Shown here: positions 1-7,158 of the stretch, piece after piece
How positions within the stretch are numbered: the first letter of the stretch is position 1
How the letters are laid out: each line of letters opens with the position of its first letter
Assembly (NCBI RefSeq): GCF_006540085.1
Contig: NZ_BJOG01000003.1
Location: forward strand, 1 to 58,356
Direction: 5' to 3'
DNA from: Microbacterium oxydans
GTDB lineage: Bacteria; Actinomycetota; Actinomycetes; Actinomycetales; Microbacteriaceae
Length of the DNA: 58,356 nt
The notes under the pieces: generated by a model
The model's input: only the letters and a program-made list of their open reading frames with translations
Database searches by the model: none
What the model was told of the DNA's origin: nothing
Made by a program: the position numbers and the translations under genes

Positions 1-1
1 G

Positions 2-73
2 ACGGCGCCTTCGGCCGCGCGCGCGGCGGCGCCTTCGACCGCGCGCGCGGCGGCGCCTTCGACCGCGCGCGCG
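2..73 (+). repeat. Three 24-bp tandem repeats encoding AAPSTARA-like units
   Basis: Units 2-25, 26-49 and 50-73. The second and third are identical and the first differs by a few bases. The period is 24, a multiple of 3, so copy-number change keeps the ftsB frame. The array may continue upstream of the window. Confidence 0.9.
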
Positions 74-532
74 GCGGCGGGGAGCCGAGGCGGAGCCCCC
101 CGCGTCGATGTGCGCGAGTGGGCTTCCGGCATCCGCCTCTCCGCCTTCTCCGTCATCATGCTCTCGCTGGTGGTGCTCGGCGCGTGGGTGCTGGTGCCGA
201 CGCTCGGGACCTTCATCGACCAGCGTCAGAAGATCGCAGCCCTCGAGGCCTCCGTGCAGGTGAGCGAAGACCAGATCGCGGCGCTCGAAGCCGAACGCGA
301 GCGCTGGAACGACCCCGCGTACATCACGACGCAGGCCCGCGAGCGCCTCTATTACGTGAAACCAGGCGAGGTCGTCTACCTGATCGACAACGACCTCGAT
401 CCTGCTGCCCTCCCGCGGGAGCAGGAGCCGGTGAGCGACACGCTCGTCGAGAAGCCGACGGACTGGATGCCGCAGCTGCTGCGCACCCTCGTGTCGTCCG
501 GGCTCAGCGACACCGCCGCCGTCACTCGCTGA
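2..532 (+). CDS. ftsB: FtsB/DivIC-type septum formation initiator (5' end outside window)
   Basis: Bitopic division protein. FtsB/DivIC family members form a coiled-coil complex with FtsL/FtsQ (DivIB) at the septum. The frame is open from base 2, so the true start is upstream. From the GTG at 110 there is a short cytoplasmic stretch, one membrane segment (about 30 residues, VIMLSLVVLGAWVLVPTLG), then a coiled coil (QKIAALEASVQVSEDQIAAL) and the family block ending in YYVKPGEVVYLID. The visible N-terminal part before base 110 is an Ala/Pro/Arg-rich cytoplasmic extension built from 8-residue repeats. It is followed by DUF501 and a subtilase, the order usual in Microbacteriaceae, where enolase normally lies upstream. 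The family call is firm; whether translation starts at 110 or upstream is open, but the unbroken codon-periodic repeat favours an upstream start. Confidence 0.85.
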   Translation, partial: TAPSAARAAAPSTARAAAPSTARAAAGSRGGAPRVDVREWASGIRLSAFSVIMLSLVVLGAWVLVPTLGTFIDQRQKIAALEASVQVSEDQIAALEAERERWNDPAYITTQARERLYYVKPGEVVYLIDNDLDPAALPREQEPVSDTLVEKPTDWMPQLLRTLVSSGLSDTAAVTR

Positions 533-567
533 GCATCCGCTCCGAGCATCTTCCCCGCAGCCTCCCC

Positions 568-573
568 TACGCT
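568..573 (+). promoter_or_regulatory. TACGCT -10 element, leaderless-type
   Basis: TACGCT followed by 6 nt and then the GTG at 580, with no Shine-Dalgarno. The spacing puts the transcription start at the start codon. Confidence 0.55.
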
Positions 574-579
574 GGTGGG

Positions 580-1122
580 GTGACCACGCCGCCCTTCCCC
601 GCCCCCACGCCCGCCGAACTCGCCGTCGTATCGGCCCAGCTCGGCCGTTCCGCCCGGGGTGTGGTGGGTATCGCGGCCCGTTGCGACTGCGGCAACCCGA
701 CGGTGGTCGCCACGACGCCGCGCCTGCCGGACGGCACGCCGTTCCCCACGTTCTACTACCTCACGCACCCCGCGGCGACGGCGGCGATGTCGACGCTGGA
801 AGCCACCCAGGTGATGCCCGAGCTCGCCGCACTCATCGCCGAGGACGACGACATGGCTGCGGCCTATCTCGCAGCCCACGAGGCCTACCTGGCGGATCGT
901 GCCGAGTTCGGCGAGGTCCCCGAGATCGACGGCATCTCCGCGGGTGGCATGCCCACGCGCGTCAAGTGCCTGCACGCCCTGGCCGGGCATGCCCTGGCCG
1001 CCGGTCCTGGAGTGAACCCGATCGGCGACGCGGCGCTCGCGCGTTCCTCCTGGTCGCCCGCCGTCTGCCGCTGCGAAGACCCCGGCGCTGCCACCCGCGA
1101 CGCGGCGGCCTCCACGGCATGA
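580..1122 (+). CDS. DUF501 family protein
   Basis: 180 residues, matching the actinobacterial DUF501 family, which has no established biochemical role and is conserved downstream of the FtsB-like gene. It contains a Cys cluster near the N-terminus (RCDCGNP), a PTFYYLTHP block and a C-terminal VKCLHALAGHAL block with a final VCRCEDPG. The paired Cys motifs at both ends and two conserved His suggest a metal site (inference). The GTG at 580 is chosen because it follows a TANNNT box by 6 nt. The open frame back to 118 overlaps ftsB and is not used. The stop overlaps the ATG of the S8 peptidase (ATGA), so the two are translationally coupled. Confidence 0.85.
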   Translation: MTTPPFPAPTPAELAVVSAQLGRSARGVVGIAARCDCGNPTVVATTPRLPDGTPFPTFYYLTHPAATAAMSTLEATQVMPELAALIAEDDDMAAAYLAAHEAYLADRAEFGEVPEIDGISAGGMPTRVKCLHALAGHALAAGPGVNPIGDAALARSSWSPAVCRCEDPGAATRDAAASTA

Positions 1123-2426
1123 CCGTGCGCCGGACGCTGCGCAGCGCTGCCGCCATCGTGGTGGTCGCAGCGTCCGTGCTGCTCATCGGGGCCACGGCCA
1201 CCCCGCCACCGGTCCCGGACGACCCGGCCGACCCGGTCCGGGCCTCGGAGTACTGGCTCGACGGCGCGCGTATCCGCGAAGCGTGGCAGACCACACGTGG
1301 CGAGGGCGTGACGATCGCCGTGATCGACACGGGTATCGCCAAGGTGCCCTCCGTCTTCGGCGACGCCGTGGTCGGCGGAACCGACGTATCGGGAACCGGA
1401 ACGCCGGATGGCCGCACCCCTCTGGGTGCCGTCGACGGCAATCACGGATCCTGGGTGGCGTCGCTCGCGGCCGGACGAGGCGCTCCCGACGGCACCGGGA
1501 TGATCGGCGTCGCTCCGGAGGCGAACCTGCTCTCGATCTCCGTCGGATTCGGCGCCGCCGCGGCCGTGCCGTTCACGGAGCAGGTCGCGAAGGGCATGAA
1601 GTGGGCTGTCGACAACGGCGCCGACATCATCAACCTCTCCTTCACCACGAACACGCTCGATTGGGATGAGAGCTGGGATGAGGCATTCCTCTACGCGTTC
1701 CAGCACGACGTCGTGGTGGTCGTCGCGGCGGGGAACAGGGGAAGCGGCACGAACATCATCGGTGCTCCCGCGACCATCCCCGGGGTGCTGACGGTCGGCG
1801 GCGTCGACCAGACCGGCACGGCCAGCATCGAGGCCTCGACACAGGGCATCACGATCGGCATCTCCGCGCCCAGCGAAGGACTCATCGGAGTCTCCGCCGA
1901 CGGGACCGTCACGCCGTGGCGCGGCACGAGCGGCGCAGCCCCGATCGTCGCAGGGGTCGCTGCCCTGATCCGCTCGGCGCACCCCGAGATCAAGGCGATC
2001 GACGTGATCAACCGCATCATCAAGACCGCCATCCCCGTCCCCGACGCGGTCAAACCGCAGGACCCGCTGTATGGGTATGGGCTGGTCGACGCCGCTGCCG
2101 CGATCTCCGCGAACCTTCCGGCGGTGAGCGAGAACCCGATGGGGGATCTCGCCGAGTGGATCCGCGTCTTCCGCCGTGCACAGACGGAGCCCGAGACGGC
2201 CGCGCCCGTCACGCCGGTAGACATCCCGCCTCTGCCGGCGGCCGACGCACCCACCGATCCCGGCTCACCGCTGCTTCCCAGCGCGGATTCATTGCGCTAC
2301 GGTACCCTGCCGCTCATTGCGCTCACAGTCCCTGGTATCCTGATAGCGCTTGGCGTCACCGCTGCTGCCCGGCGCATCCGATCGGCGCGCATTTCCGTAC
2401 GCCACACCCCCGACTCCGAGGAGTAG
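1119..2426 (+). CDS. Membrane-anchored S8 (subtilisin/mycosin-like) serine peptidase
   Basis: 435-residue subtilase. A signal sequence (about 10-27) precedes the catalytic domain. The triad is Asp70 in VIDTG, His109 in GNHGSWVAS and Ser271 in GTSGAAP, with the oxyanion Asn in AAGNRGS. A Pro-rich linker (about 365-400) leads to a C-terminal membrane segment (LIALTVPGILIALGV) and a basic cytoplasmic tail. This is the architecture of mycosins (MycP), the peptidases of type VII secretion: exported, membrane-tethered, catalytic domain outside. No ESX components (EccB/C/D/E, WXG100) are in the window. It starts inside the DUF501 stop codon (ATGA). Substrate unknown. Confidence 0.9.
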   Translation: MTVRRTLRSAAAIVVVAASVLLIGATATPPPVPDDPADPVRASEYWLDGARIREAWQTTRGEGVTIAVIDTGIAKVPSVFGDAVVGGTDVSGTGTPDGRTPLGAVDGNHGSWVASLAAGRGAPDGTGMIGVAPEANLLSISVGFGAAAAVPFTEQVAKGMKWAVDNGADIINLSFTTNTLDWDESWDEAFLYAFQHDVVVVVAAGNRGSGTNIIGAPATIPGVLTVGGVDQTGTASIEASTQGITIGISAPSEGLIGVSADGTVTPWRGTSGAAPIVAGVAALIRSAHPEIKAIDVINRIIKTAIPVPDAVKPQDPLYGYGLVDAAAAISANLPAVSENPMGDLAEWIRVFRRAQTEPETAAPVTPVDIPPLPAADAPTDPGSPLLPSADSLRYGTLPLIALTVPGILIALGVTAAARRIRSARISVRHTPDSEE

Positions 2427-2433
2427 TTCTTCT

Positions 2434-3924
2434 GTGCCTCAGAACAGCACTGTGCCCAAGATCCTGATCGTCGGCGGAGGGTACGCGGGTTTCTACACCG
2501 CGTGGAAGCTCGAGAAGCACCTGCGCAAGGGCGAAGCCGACGTGACCATGGTCGACCCGCTGCCGTACATGACGTACCAGCCGTTCCTCCCCGAGGTCGC
2601 CGCGGGCTCCATCGAGGCCCGTCACTCGGTGGTCGCGCACCGCCGTCACCTCAAGCGCACCAACGTGCTCACCGCCAAGGTGACCAACATCAACCACGCC
2701 CAGAAGGTCGCGACCATCACGCCGCCGCTGGGAGAGCCGTACGAGTTCGCATACGACCAGATCGTCGTCACGGCGGGCGCCGTCTCGCGCACCTTCCCGA
2801 TCCCCGGCATCGCCGACAACGCGATCGGACTGAAGACGATCGAAGAGGCCGTCGCGATCCGCGACAAGGTCATGTCGAACTTCGACAAGGCCGCCTCGCT
2901 CCCCGCCGGTCCCGAGCGCGACCGTCTGTTGACCGTCGTGGTCGTCGGTGGTGGCTTCGCCGGCATCGAGGTGTTCGCCGAACTCCGCTCGCTGGCGTCC
3001 GCGCTGGTCGGCAAGTACCCGCAGATCAGCTTCGAGGACACGCACTTCCACCTCATCGAGGCGATGGGCCGCATCATGCCCGAGGTCTCGCTGCAGACGA
3101 GCGAGTGGGTGCTCAAGGACCTCGCCAAGCGCGGCGCGAACGTGCACCTCGACACGCAGCTCACCAGTGCGGTCGACGGCAACGTCGAGCTCTCCACCGG
3201 CGAGGTCATCCCGACCGACGTCATCGTGTGGACAGCCGGCGTCATGGCCAACCCGACCGTCGTGCGCGGCGGAGATCTGCCGGTCGAGGAGCGCGGTCGC
3301 ATCCAGACCCGCGCCGATCTGCGCGTCGGCACACCCGAGGCCTTCGTCGAGGGTGCATGGGCAGCCGGAGACGTCTCCGCTGTCCCCGATCTCTCGGGTG
3401 GTGGCGTCGGAGGCTTCTGCGTGCCGAACGCCCAGCACGCGGTCCGCCAGGCGAAGCTCCTCGCGAAGAACCTCGTGGCCGTGCTCCGGGGCGAGAAGCC
3501 CAAGGACTACTTCCACAAGAACCTCGGCGCTGTCGCAGGTCTCGGCCTGTACAACGGCGTCTTCCAGTCCGGCAAGATCGCGCTCAAGGGCTTCATCGCC
3601 TGGCTCGCGCACCGCGGTTACCACGGTCTCGCGATGCCGACGTGGGAGCGCAAGTGGCGCGTGCTGTGGGGCTGGTGGAACAACCTGTGGCTCGGCCGTG
3701 ATCTCGTGAACCTCGAGACGGTGCAGAACCCGCGCTACGTCTTCGAGGAGTTCGCCGCGCGTCCGCGCCCGGCCGCTCCCGCTGCGCCCGTGGCTGATGC
3801 TCCGGCGAAGGCCGCCCCGGCGGAAAAGAAGCCCGCCGCGAAGAAGCCTGCTGCCAAGAAGCCGGCTGCGAAGAAGCCCGTCGCGGAGAAGACTCCCGAG
3901 ACGGCGGAAGCAGCGGCGAAGTAA
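2434..3924 (+). CDS. ndh: Type II NADH:quinone oxidoreductase (NDH-2) with basic Lys/Ala/Pro tail
   Basis: Single-subunit, non-proton-pumping flavoenzyme passing electrons from NADH to menaquinone at the inner face of the membrane. Two dinucleotide-binding motifs are visible: VGGGYAGFYTA near residue 15 for FAD and VVVGGGFAGIEVFAEL near 170 for NADH. WAAGDVSAVPDL and the VPNAQHAVRQ block are typical of NDH-2. The GTG at 2434 follows GAGGAG by about 10 nt; another in-frame GTG lies at 2452. After the catalytic domain (about residue 450) comes a tail of repeated AAKKP units, resembling the C-terminus of actinobacterial HU (HupB). A strong hairpin follows the stop. Monocistronic or cotranscribed with the peptidase (7 nt gap). 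Confidence 0.93.
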   Translation: MPQNSTVPKILIVGGGYAGFYTAWKLEKHLRKGEADVTMVDPLPYMTYQPFLPEVAAGSIEARHSVVAHRRHLKRTNVLTAKVTNINHAQKVATITPPLGEPYEFAYDQIVVTAGAVSRTFPIPGIADNAIGLKTIEEAVAIRDKVMSNFDKAASLPAGPERDRLLTVVVVGGGFAGIEVFAELRSLASALVGKYPQISFEDTHFHLIEAMGRIMPEVSLQTSEWVLKDLAKRGANVHLDTQLTSAVDGNVELSTGEVIPTDVIVWTAGVMANPTVVRGGDLPVEERGRIQTRADLRVGTPEAFVEGAWAAGDVSAVPDLSGGGVGGFCVPNAQHAVRQAKLLAKNLVAVLRGEKPKDYFHKNLGAVAGLGLYNGVFQSGKIALKGFIAWLAHRGYHGLAMPTWERKWRVLWGWWNNLWLGRDLVNLETVQNPRYVFEEFAARPRPAAPAAPVADAPAKAAPAEKKPAAKKPAAKKPAAKKPVAEKTPETAEAAAK

Positions 3925-3933
3925 CACCTTCCG

Positions 3934-3985
3934 CACGACGACGATCGGCCCCGAGCGCACTGCGCCGGGGCCGATCGTCGTCGTG
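3934..3985 (+). terminator. Perfect 19-bp hairpin after ndh
   Basis: Arms 3934-3952 and 3967-3985 are fully complementary with a 14-nt loop. There is no T-run after it, as is common for hairpin terminators in high-GC actinobacteria. Confidence 0.8.
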
Positions 3986-4215
3986 GCGGGTCGTTCCGAG
4001 GCGACGCATAGGTGCGGTCGGTATCGTCTCGCGGGCAAGGGGAGTACTCCCGAATGCGGCGAAGTCGTCATTACGAGCTCGAGATCGTGCTCCGGCCCGC
4101 CGGCCCGTGAGGGTGGAGGAGACCTTGGCACCCGCATCGCGGGCTGCTGAGTGAACCCTGCCGTCGTCCCGACGTCGTGGATCCCCGGTGGTCCGCACCA
4201 CGAAAGGGACCACTC

Positions 4216-5070
4216 ATGGGAAAGCTCTCCCGATTGATCGGAATGGCCTCCGAAGCGCTGGAGAAGAATGCCTCCTCAGGGCGCAACGGCCACTCGGCCG
4301 GCGGATCGCGCTCGCACGACGAATCCCGGTCGACGGATTGGAGCGGGATGCTGCGCGGCGCCGTCGACGCCGTGCGCGGGCAGGGGGATGCCGGACGGAC
4401 TTCGCTGCCCGGTCCCGCAGCCGGTGCCCCGTACACGCCGCCGGCTGCCGGTGACCCGTACACGCCGCCCGCGGCTGGTGCCTCGCGCGCGTCGCCGTCC
4501 GTGACCGATGCCGATCGGGCGGCCATCGCCCGCTACGACTACCTTCTGCAGACGGCCGATCCGCAGCGTGTCGAGCAGATCCACCGCGAGGCGTTCGCGC
4601 GACTTTCGCCCGAGCAGCGTGCGCTCGTCGAGGCTCGAATGCGACAGGAACTTGCCCCAGGAGAGCGGCCGCGCTCCTCGTCAGCCGACGACCTCGCGAG
4701 AGCGGCGGGTCGTGCAGAGGCCATGAACCCCGGACGGATGCGCGGACTGCTCTCGCGCGTGCGGGGCGCAGGCGTCGGTGGCGCTGCCGTCGCCGCAGGG
4801 GGCGCGGCCGTCGGTCTTCTCGGCGTCGTGGCCGGAGGAGCGGTGGTCAGCACCGTGGCCGGGCCTCTGCTGGAGCAGGCGGCGAACATCGGCGTCGACT
4901 TCGGAGCGCTCGCAGAGGGCGTCGACATCGAGTCGCTCGCCGGCGGCGCAGGCGAGCTGATGGGGGCCGCCGGCGAGACGGTATCCGGGGTCGGAGAGGC
5001 AGCGAGTGGATGGGGCGAGCAGCTCGGCGATCTCGGCCTCCCCGGCATCGGCGACATCTTCGGGCGCTGA
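4216..5070 (+). CDS. Hypothetical protein, Ala/Gly-rich with C-terminal hydrophobic segment
   Basis: 284 residues, function not recognised. Layout: N-terminal MGKLSRLIGMASEAL helix; low-complexity linker with two PYTPPAAG repeats (about 75-95); a helical block RYDYLLQTADPQRVEQIHRE followed by FARLSPEQRALVEARMRQEL, which looks like a small all-alpha domain; then a Gly/Ala-rich hydrophobic stretch (about 190-225) long enough for two membrane passes, and a Gly-rich C-terminus. The ATG at 4216 is preceded by GAAAGGGA; the frame is open back to 4177 but has no ribosome site there. The DedA gene follows 6 nt later, so the two are probably cotranscribed and a membrane role is plausible (inference). 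Confidence 0.75.
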   Translation: MGKLSRLIGMASEALEKNASSGRNGHSAGGSRSHDESRSTDWSGMLRGAVDAVRGQGDAGRTSLPGPAAGAPYTPPAAGDPYTPPAAGASRASPSVTDADRAAIARYDYLLQTADPQRVEQIHREAFARLSPEQRALVEARMRQELAPGERPRSSSADDLARAAGRAEAMNPGRMRGLLSRVRGAGVGGAAVAAGGAAVGLLGVVAGGAVVSTVAGPLLEQAANIGVDFGALAEGVDIESLAGGAGELMGAAGETVSGVGEAASGWGEQLGDLGLPGIGDIFGR

Positions 5071-5076
5071 CCCCGC

Positions 5077-5742
5077 ATGGTTCCCACTGCTGCCGCCGAA
5101 CACGGCTTCACCGGCCTCACCGGATTCGCCGCCGACGTCCTCACAGCCCTCGGAGACGTCGGCGTCGGCGTGCTCGTCTTTCTCGAGGTGCTCGTGCCGC
5201 CGATCCCGAGCGAGGTCATCCTGCCCTTTGCGGGATACCTGAGCCAGAGCGGCTCCCTGAATCTCGGGTCGCTGATCTTCTGGAGCACCTTGGCGTCGTG
5301 GCTGGGGGCGCTGCTGCTGTACTGGCTCGGTGCGGCGATCGGAATGGACCGGGCGGTGCGGATGCTTGCTGCCACGAAACTGGTGAGTCGCTCCGACCTC
5401 GAACGCGGATCCGAGTGGTTCGTGCGCAGTGGCGGCTGGACCGTCCTGGTCGGACGGATGGTTCCCGGTGTCCGCAGCCTCATCTCGATCCCCGCCGGCG
5501 CGTCGCGGATGAACCTCGTGACCTTCAGCGTCTACACGATCATCGGGAGCGGACTGTGGAACGCTCTTCTCCTCGGGGTCGGAGCGGCGTTGGGCACCCA
5601 GCACGAGCAGCTGGAGCAGTACCTCGGCTATCTCGACTACGCCGTCTACTCCGCCATCGCGATAGCTCTCGTCGTCCTGATCGTGCGCCGGATACGGGAG
5701 GCAGCGGGTGAGCGGAAGGCGGTCGCGCAGGGGGAGGACTGA
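5077..5742 (+). CDS. DedA family integral membrane protein
   Basis: 221 residues. DedA/VTT-fold proteins scramble or flip lipids, including undecaprenyl phosphate in characterised members. The sequence has the family's re-entrant features: FLEVLVPPIPSEVILPFAGYL near the N-terminus and VRSGGWTVLVGRMVPGVRSLISIPAGASRM in the middle (glycine and arginine-rich DedA signature), then two C-terminal membrane helices. It starts 6 nt after the preceding hypothetical gene. The tRNA downstream is on the opposite strand. The family is certain, the transported lipid is not. Confidence 0.9.
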   Translation: MVPTAAAEHGFTGLTGFAADVLTALGDVGVGVLVFLEVLVPPIPSEVILPFAGYLSQSGSLNLGSLIFWSTLASWLGALLLYWLGAAIGMDRAVRMLAATKLVSRSDLERGSEWFVRSGGWTVLVGRMVPGVRSLISIPAGASRMNLVTFSVYTIIGSGLWNALLLGVGAALGTQHEQLEQYLGYLDYAVYSAIAIALVVLIVRRIREAAGERKAVAQGED

Positions 5743-5752
5743 GCGTCGGCGG

Positions 5753-5825
5753 TGCCCCCGCTGGGACTCGAACCCAGACTGAAGCGATTTTAAGTCGCCT
5801 GCCTCTGCCATTGGGCTACGGGGGC
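5753..5825 (-). tRNA. tRNA with UAA anticodon (nominally Leu) but class I fold
   Basis: On the minus strand: 7-bp acceptor stem GCCCCCG/CGGGGGC, D-arm with GG in its loop, anticodon stem GGCGA/TCGCT around loop CTTAAAA (anticodon UAA at 34-36), a 5-nt variable region TCAGT, T-stem CTGGG/CCCAG with loop TTCGAGT, and A73. Only CC of the CCA end is encoded. Canonical bacterial tRNA-Leu is class II with a long variable arm; this one is not. All arms pair, so it looks intact. The amino acid it carries cannot be read from the anticodon alone. Confidence 0.85.
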
Positions 5826-5898
5826 CTCCCGGTCAGCCTATCGCCGCGCTCGACTGCGACGCCGTGCCGTCAGGGGTGAACCGGAGTCCGCGAGGCCT

Positions 5899-5904
5899 TA
5901 GGGT
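5899..5904 (+). promoter_or_regulatory. TAGGGT -10 element, leaderless-type
   Basis: TAGGGT, 6 nt, then the GTG at 5911. The intervening GGGGGA is too close to the start to act as a ribosome site. Confidence 0.5.
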
Positions 5905-5910
5905 GGGGGA

Positions 5911-7158
5911 GTGCTCGACCTCATCGATGAACTGAGCCCCGTCCACGGTGCCTCCGCGGTCGCCCCTGAGTGGGAGGACCCGGCCCGTTACTGGCCGCGC
6001 CTGTCCGCGGCGACAGGACACCTCCCGGCACCCGTGGCGGTGATCGACCGCGAGGCGCTCCGCTACAACGCGATGGACCTTCTGGTGCGGGCCGGTGGAC
6101 TCCCGATCCGCGTCGCCTCGAAGTCCGTGCGGGTGCGCTCCGTGCTCGACGCCGTGCTGAAGCTGCCGGGGTACCGCGGCATCCTCGCCTTCACGCTCGA
6201 AGAGGCGCTCTGGCTCGCCGAGACCCACGACGACATCATGCTGGGCTACCCGACCGTGGACCGCGCGGGACTGGCGCGGCTCTTCGCCGACGAGCAGGCC
6301 GCGCGGCGTATCACGCTGATGGTCGACGACCTCGTGCACCTCGATCTGATCGACAGCGTCGCGGGTCCCCGGTCGCGCCCCGAGCTCCGCGTCGCCATCG
6401 ACGTGGATGCCTCCTGGCGGTCCTCGATCCTCGGCCACATCGGAGTGCGCCGCTCTGCTCTGTTCAGCGCGGGCGAGGTCGCCGCCTTCGCCCGAAAGGT
6501 GGTCGCCCGCCCCGGGTTCCGCCTCGTCGGATTGCAGATGTACGACGCGCAGATCGCCGGTCAGGGCGACGACGCCGGTCCCGATGCGCCGCTCATCCGC
6601 ATGGTGCAGGCGCGCTCGCGCAACGAGCTGCGTGAGCGTCGAGCCGAGATCGTCGCCGCAGTCGGGTCCGTGGCACCCCTGGAGATCCTCAACGGCGGGG
6701 GAACGGGCTCGCTCGAGTTCACGGGCAGCGACGAGTCCCTCACCGAGGCGAGCGCGGGCAGCGGGCTGCTCGGCGGACACCTCTTCGACGGCTACCGGTC
6801 GTTCCGTCCCGCGCCCGCCTCCGCATTCGCGTTCGATGTGGTGCGCCGCCCCGCCGCCGACATCGCCACGGTGCTCGGAGGCGGGTGGATCGCCTCCGGC
6901 CCCGCTGTGGCTTCCCGGCAGCCGCGTGCTGTGTGGCCAGAGGGGCTCCACACCCTCTCCCGCGAAGCCGCCGGCGAGGTGCAGACGCCGCTGCAGGGGC
7001 CGGCGGCCGCGTCGCTCGGCGTGGGAGACCGTGTCTGGTTCCGCCATGCCAAGAGCGGTGAACCGGCAGAGCGCATCGAGAGCTATCACCTGATCTCGGG
7101 CGACGAGATCGTCGACGAGCTGCCGACATACCGCGGCGAGGGAAAGGCCTTCCTGTGA
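5911..7158 (+). CDS. PLP-dependent amino acid deaminase/aldolase (alanine racemase N-terminal fold)
   Basis: 415 residues. Resembles the D-threonine aldolase/D-serine dehydratase-like branch of fold-type III PLP enzymes. The N-terminal barrel carries the Schiff-base lysine at about Lys71 in RVASKSVRVRSVL, then ILAFTLEEALWLAE, VAIDVDASWR, GLQMYDAQIAG and a phosphate-binding Gly-rich loop EILNGGGTGSLEF. The C-terminal domain has LGGGWIASGPA and ends with a beta-rich block (VGDRVWFRHAKSGE). Its stop overlaps the GTG of the FAD oxidase (GTGA), so both are one transcript. The actual substrate is not deducible; neighbours suggest a small-molecule salvage or catabolic unit. Confidence 0.8.
   Translation: MLDLIDELSPVHGASAVAPEWEDPARYWPRLSAATGHLPAPVAVIDREALRYNAMDLLVRAGGLPIRVASKSVRVRSVLDAVLKLPGYRGILAFTLEEALWLAETHDDIMLGYPTVDRAGLARLFADEQAARRITLMVDDLVHLDLIDSVAGPRSRPELRVAIDVDASWRSSILGHIGVRRSALFSAGEVAAFARKVVARPGFRLVGLQMYDAQIAGQGDDAGPDAPLIRMVQARSRNELRERRAEIVAAVGSVAPLEILNGGGTGSLEFTGSDESLTEASAGSGLLGGHLFDGYRSFRPAPASAFAFDVVRRPAADIATVLGGGWIASGPAVASRQPRAVWPEGLHTLSREAAGEVQTPLQGPAAASLGVGDRVWFRHAKSGEPAERIESYHLISGDEIVDELPTYRGEGKAFL

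Noticed and set aside
1119..2426. Type VII secretion locus
   Set aside because: Only a mycosin-like peptidase is present; no EccB/C/D/E or WXG100 genes in the window.
2356..4137. Long minus-strand open frame opposite ndh (593 codons), and similar long frames opposite other genes (20697-22370 +, 30766-32424 +, 36024-37454 -)
   Set aside because: These are antisense shadows typical of GC-rich DNA. Their translations are Arg/Gly/His-rich with no domains, and the opposite strand holds recognised genes.
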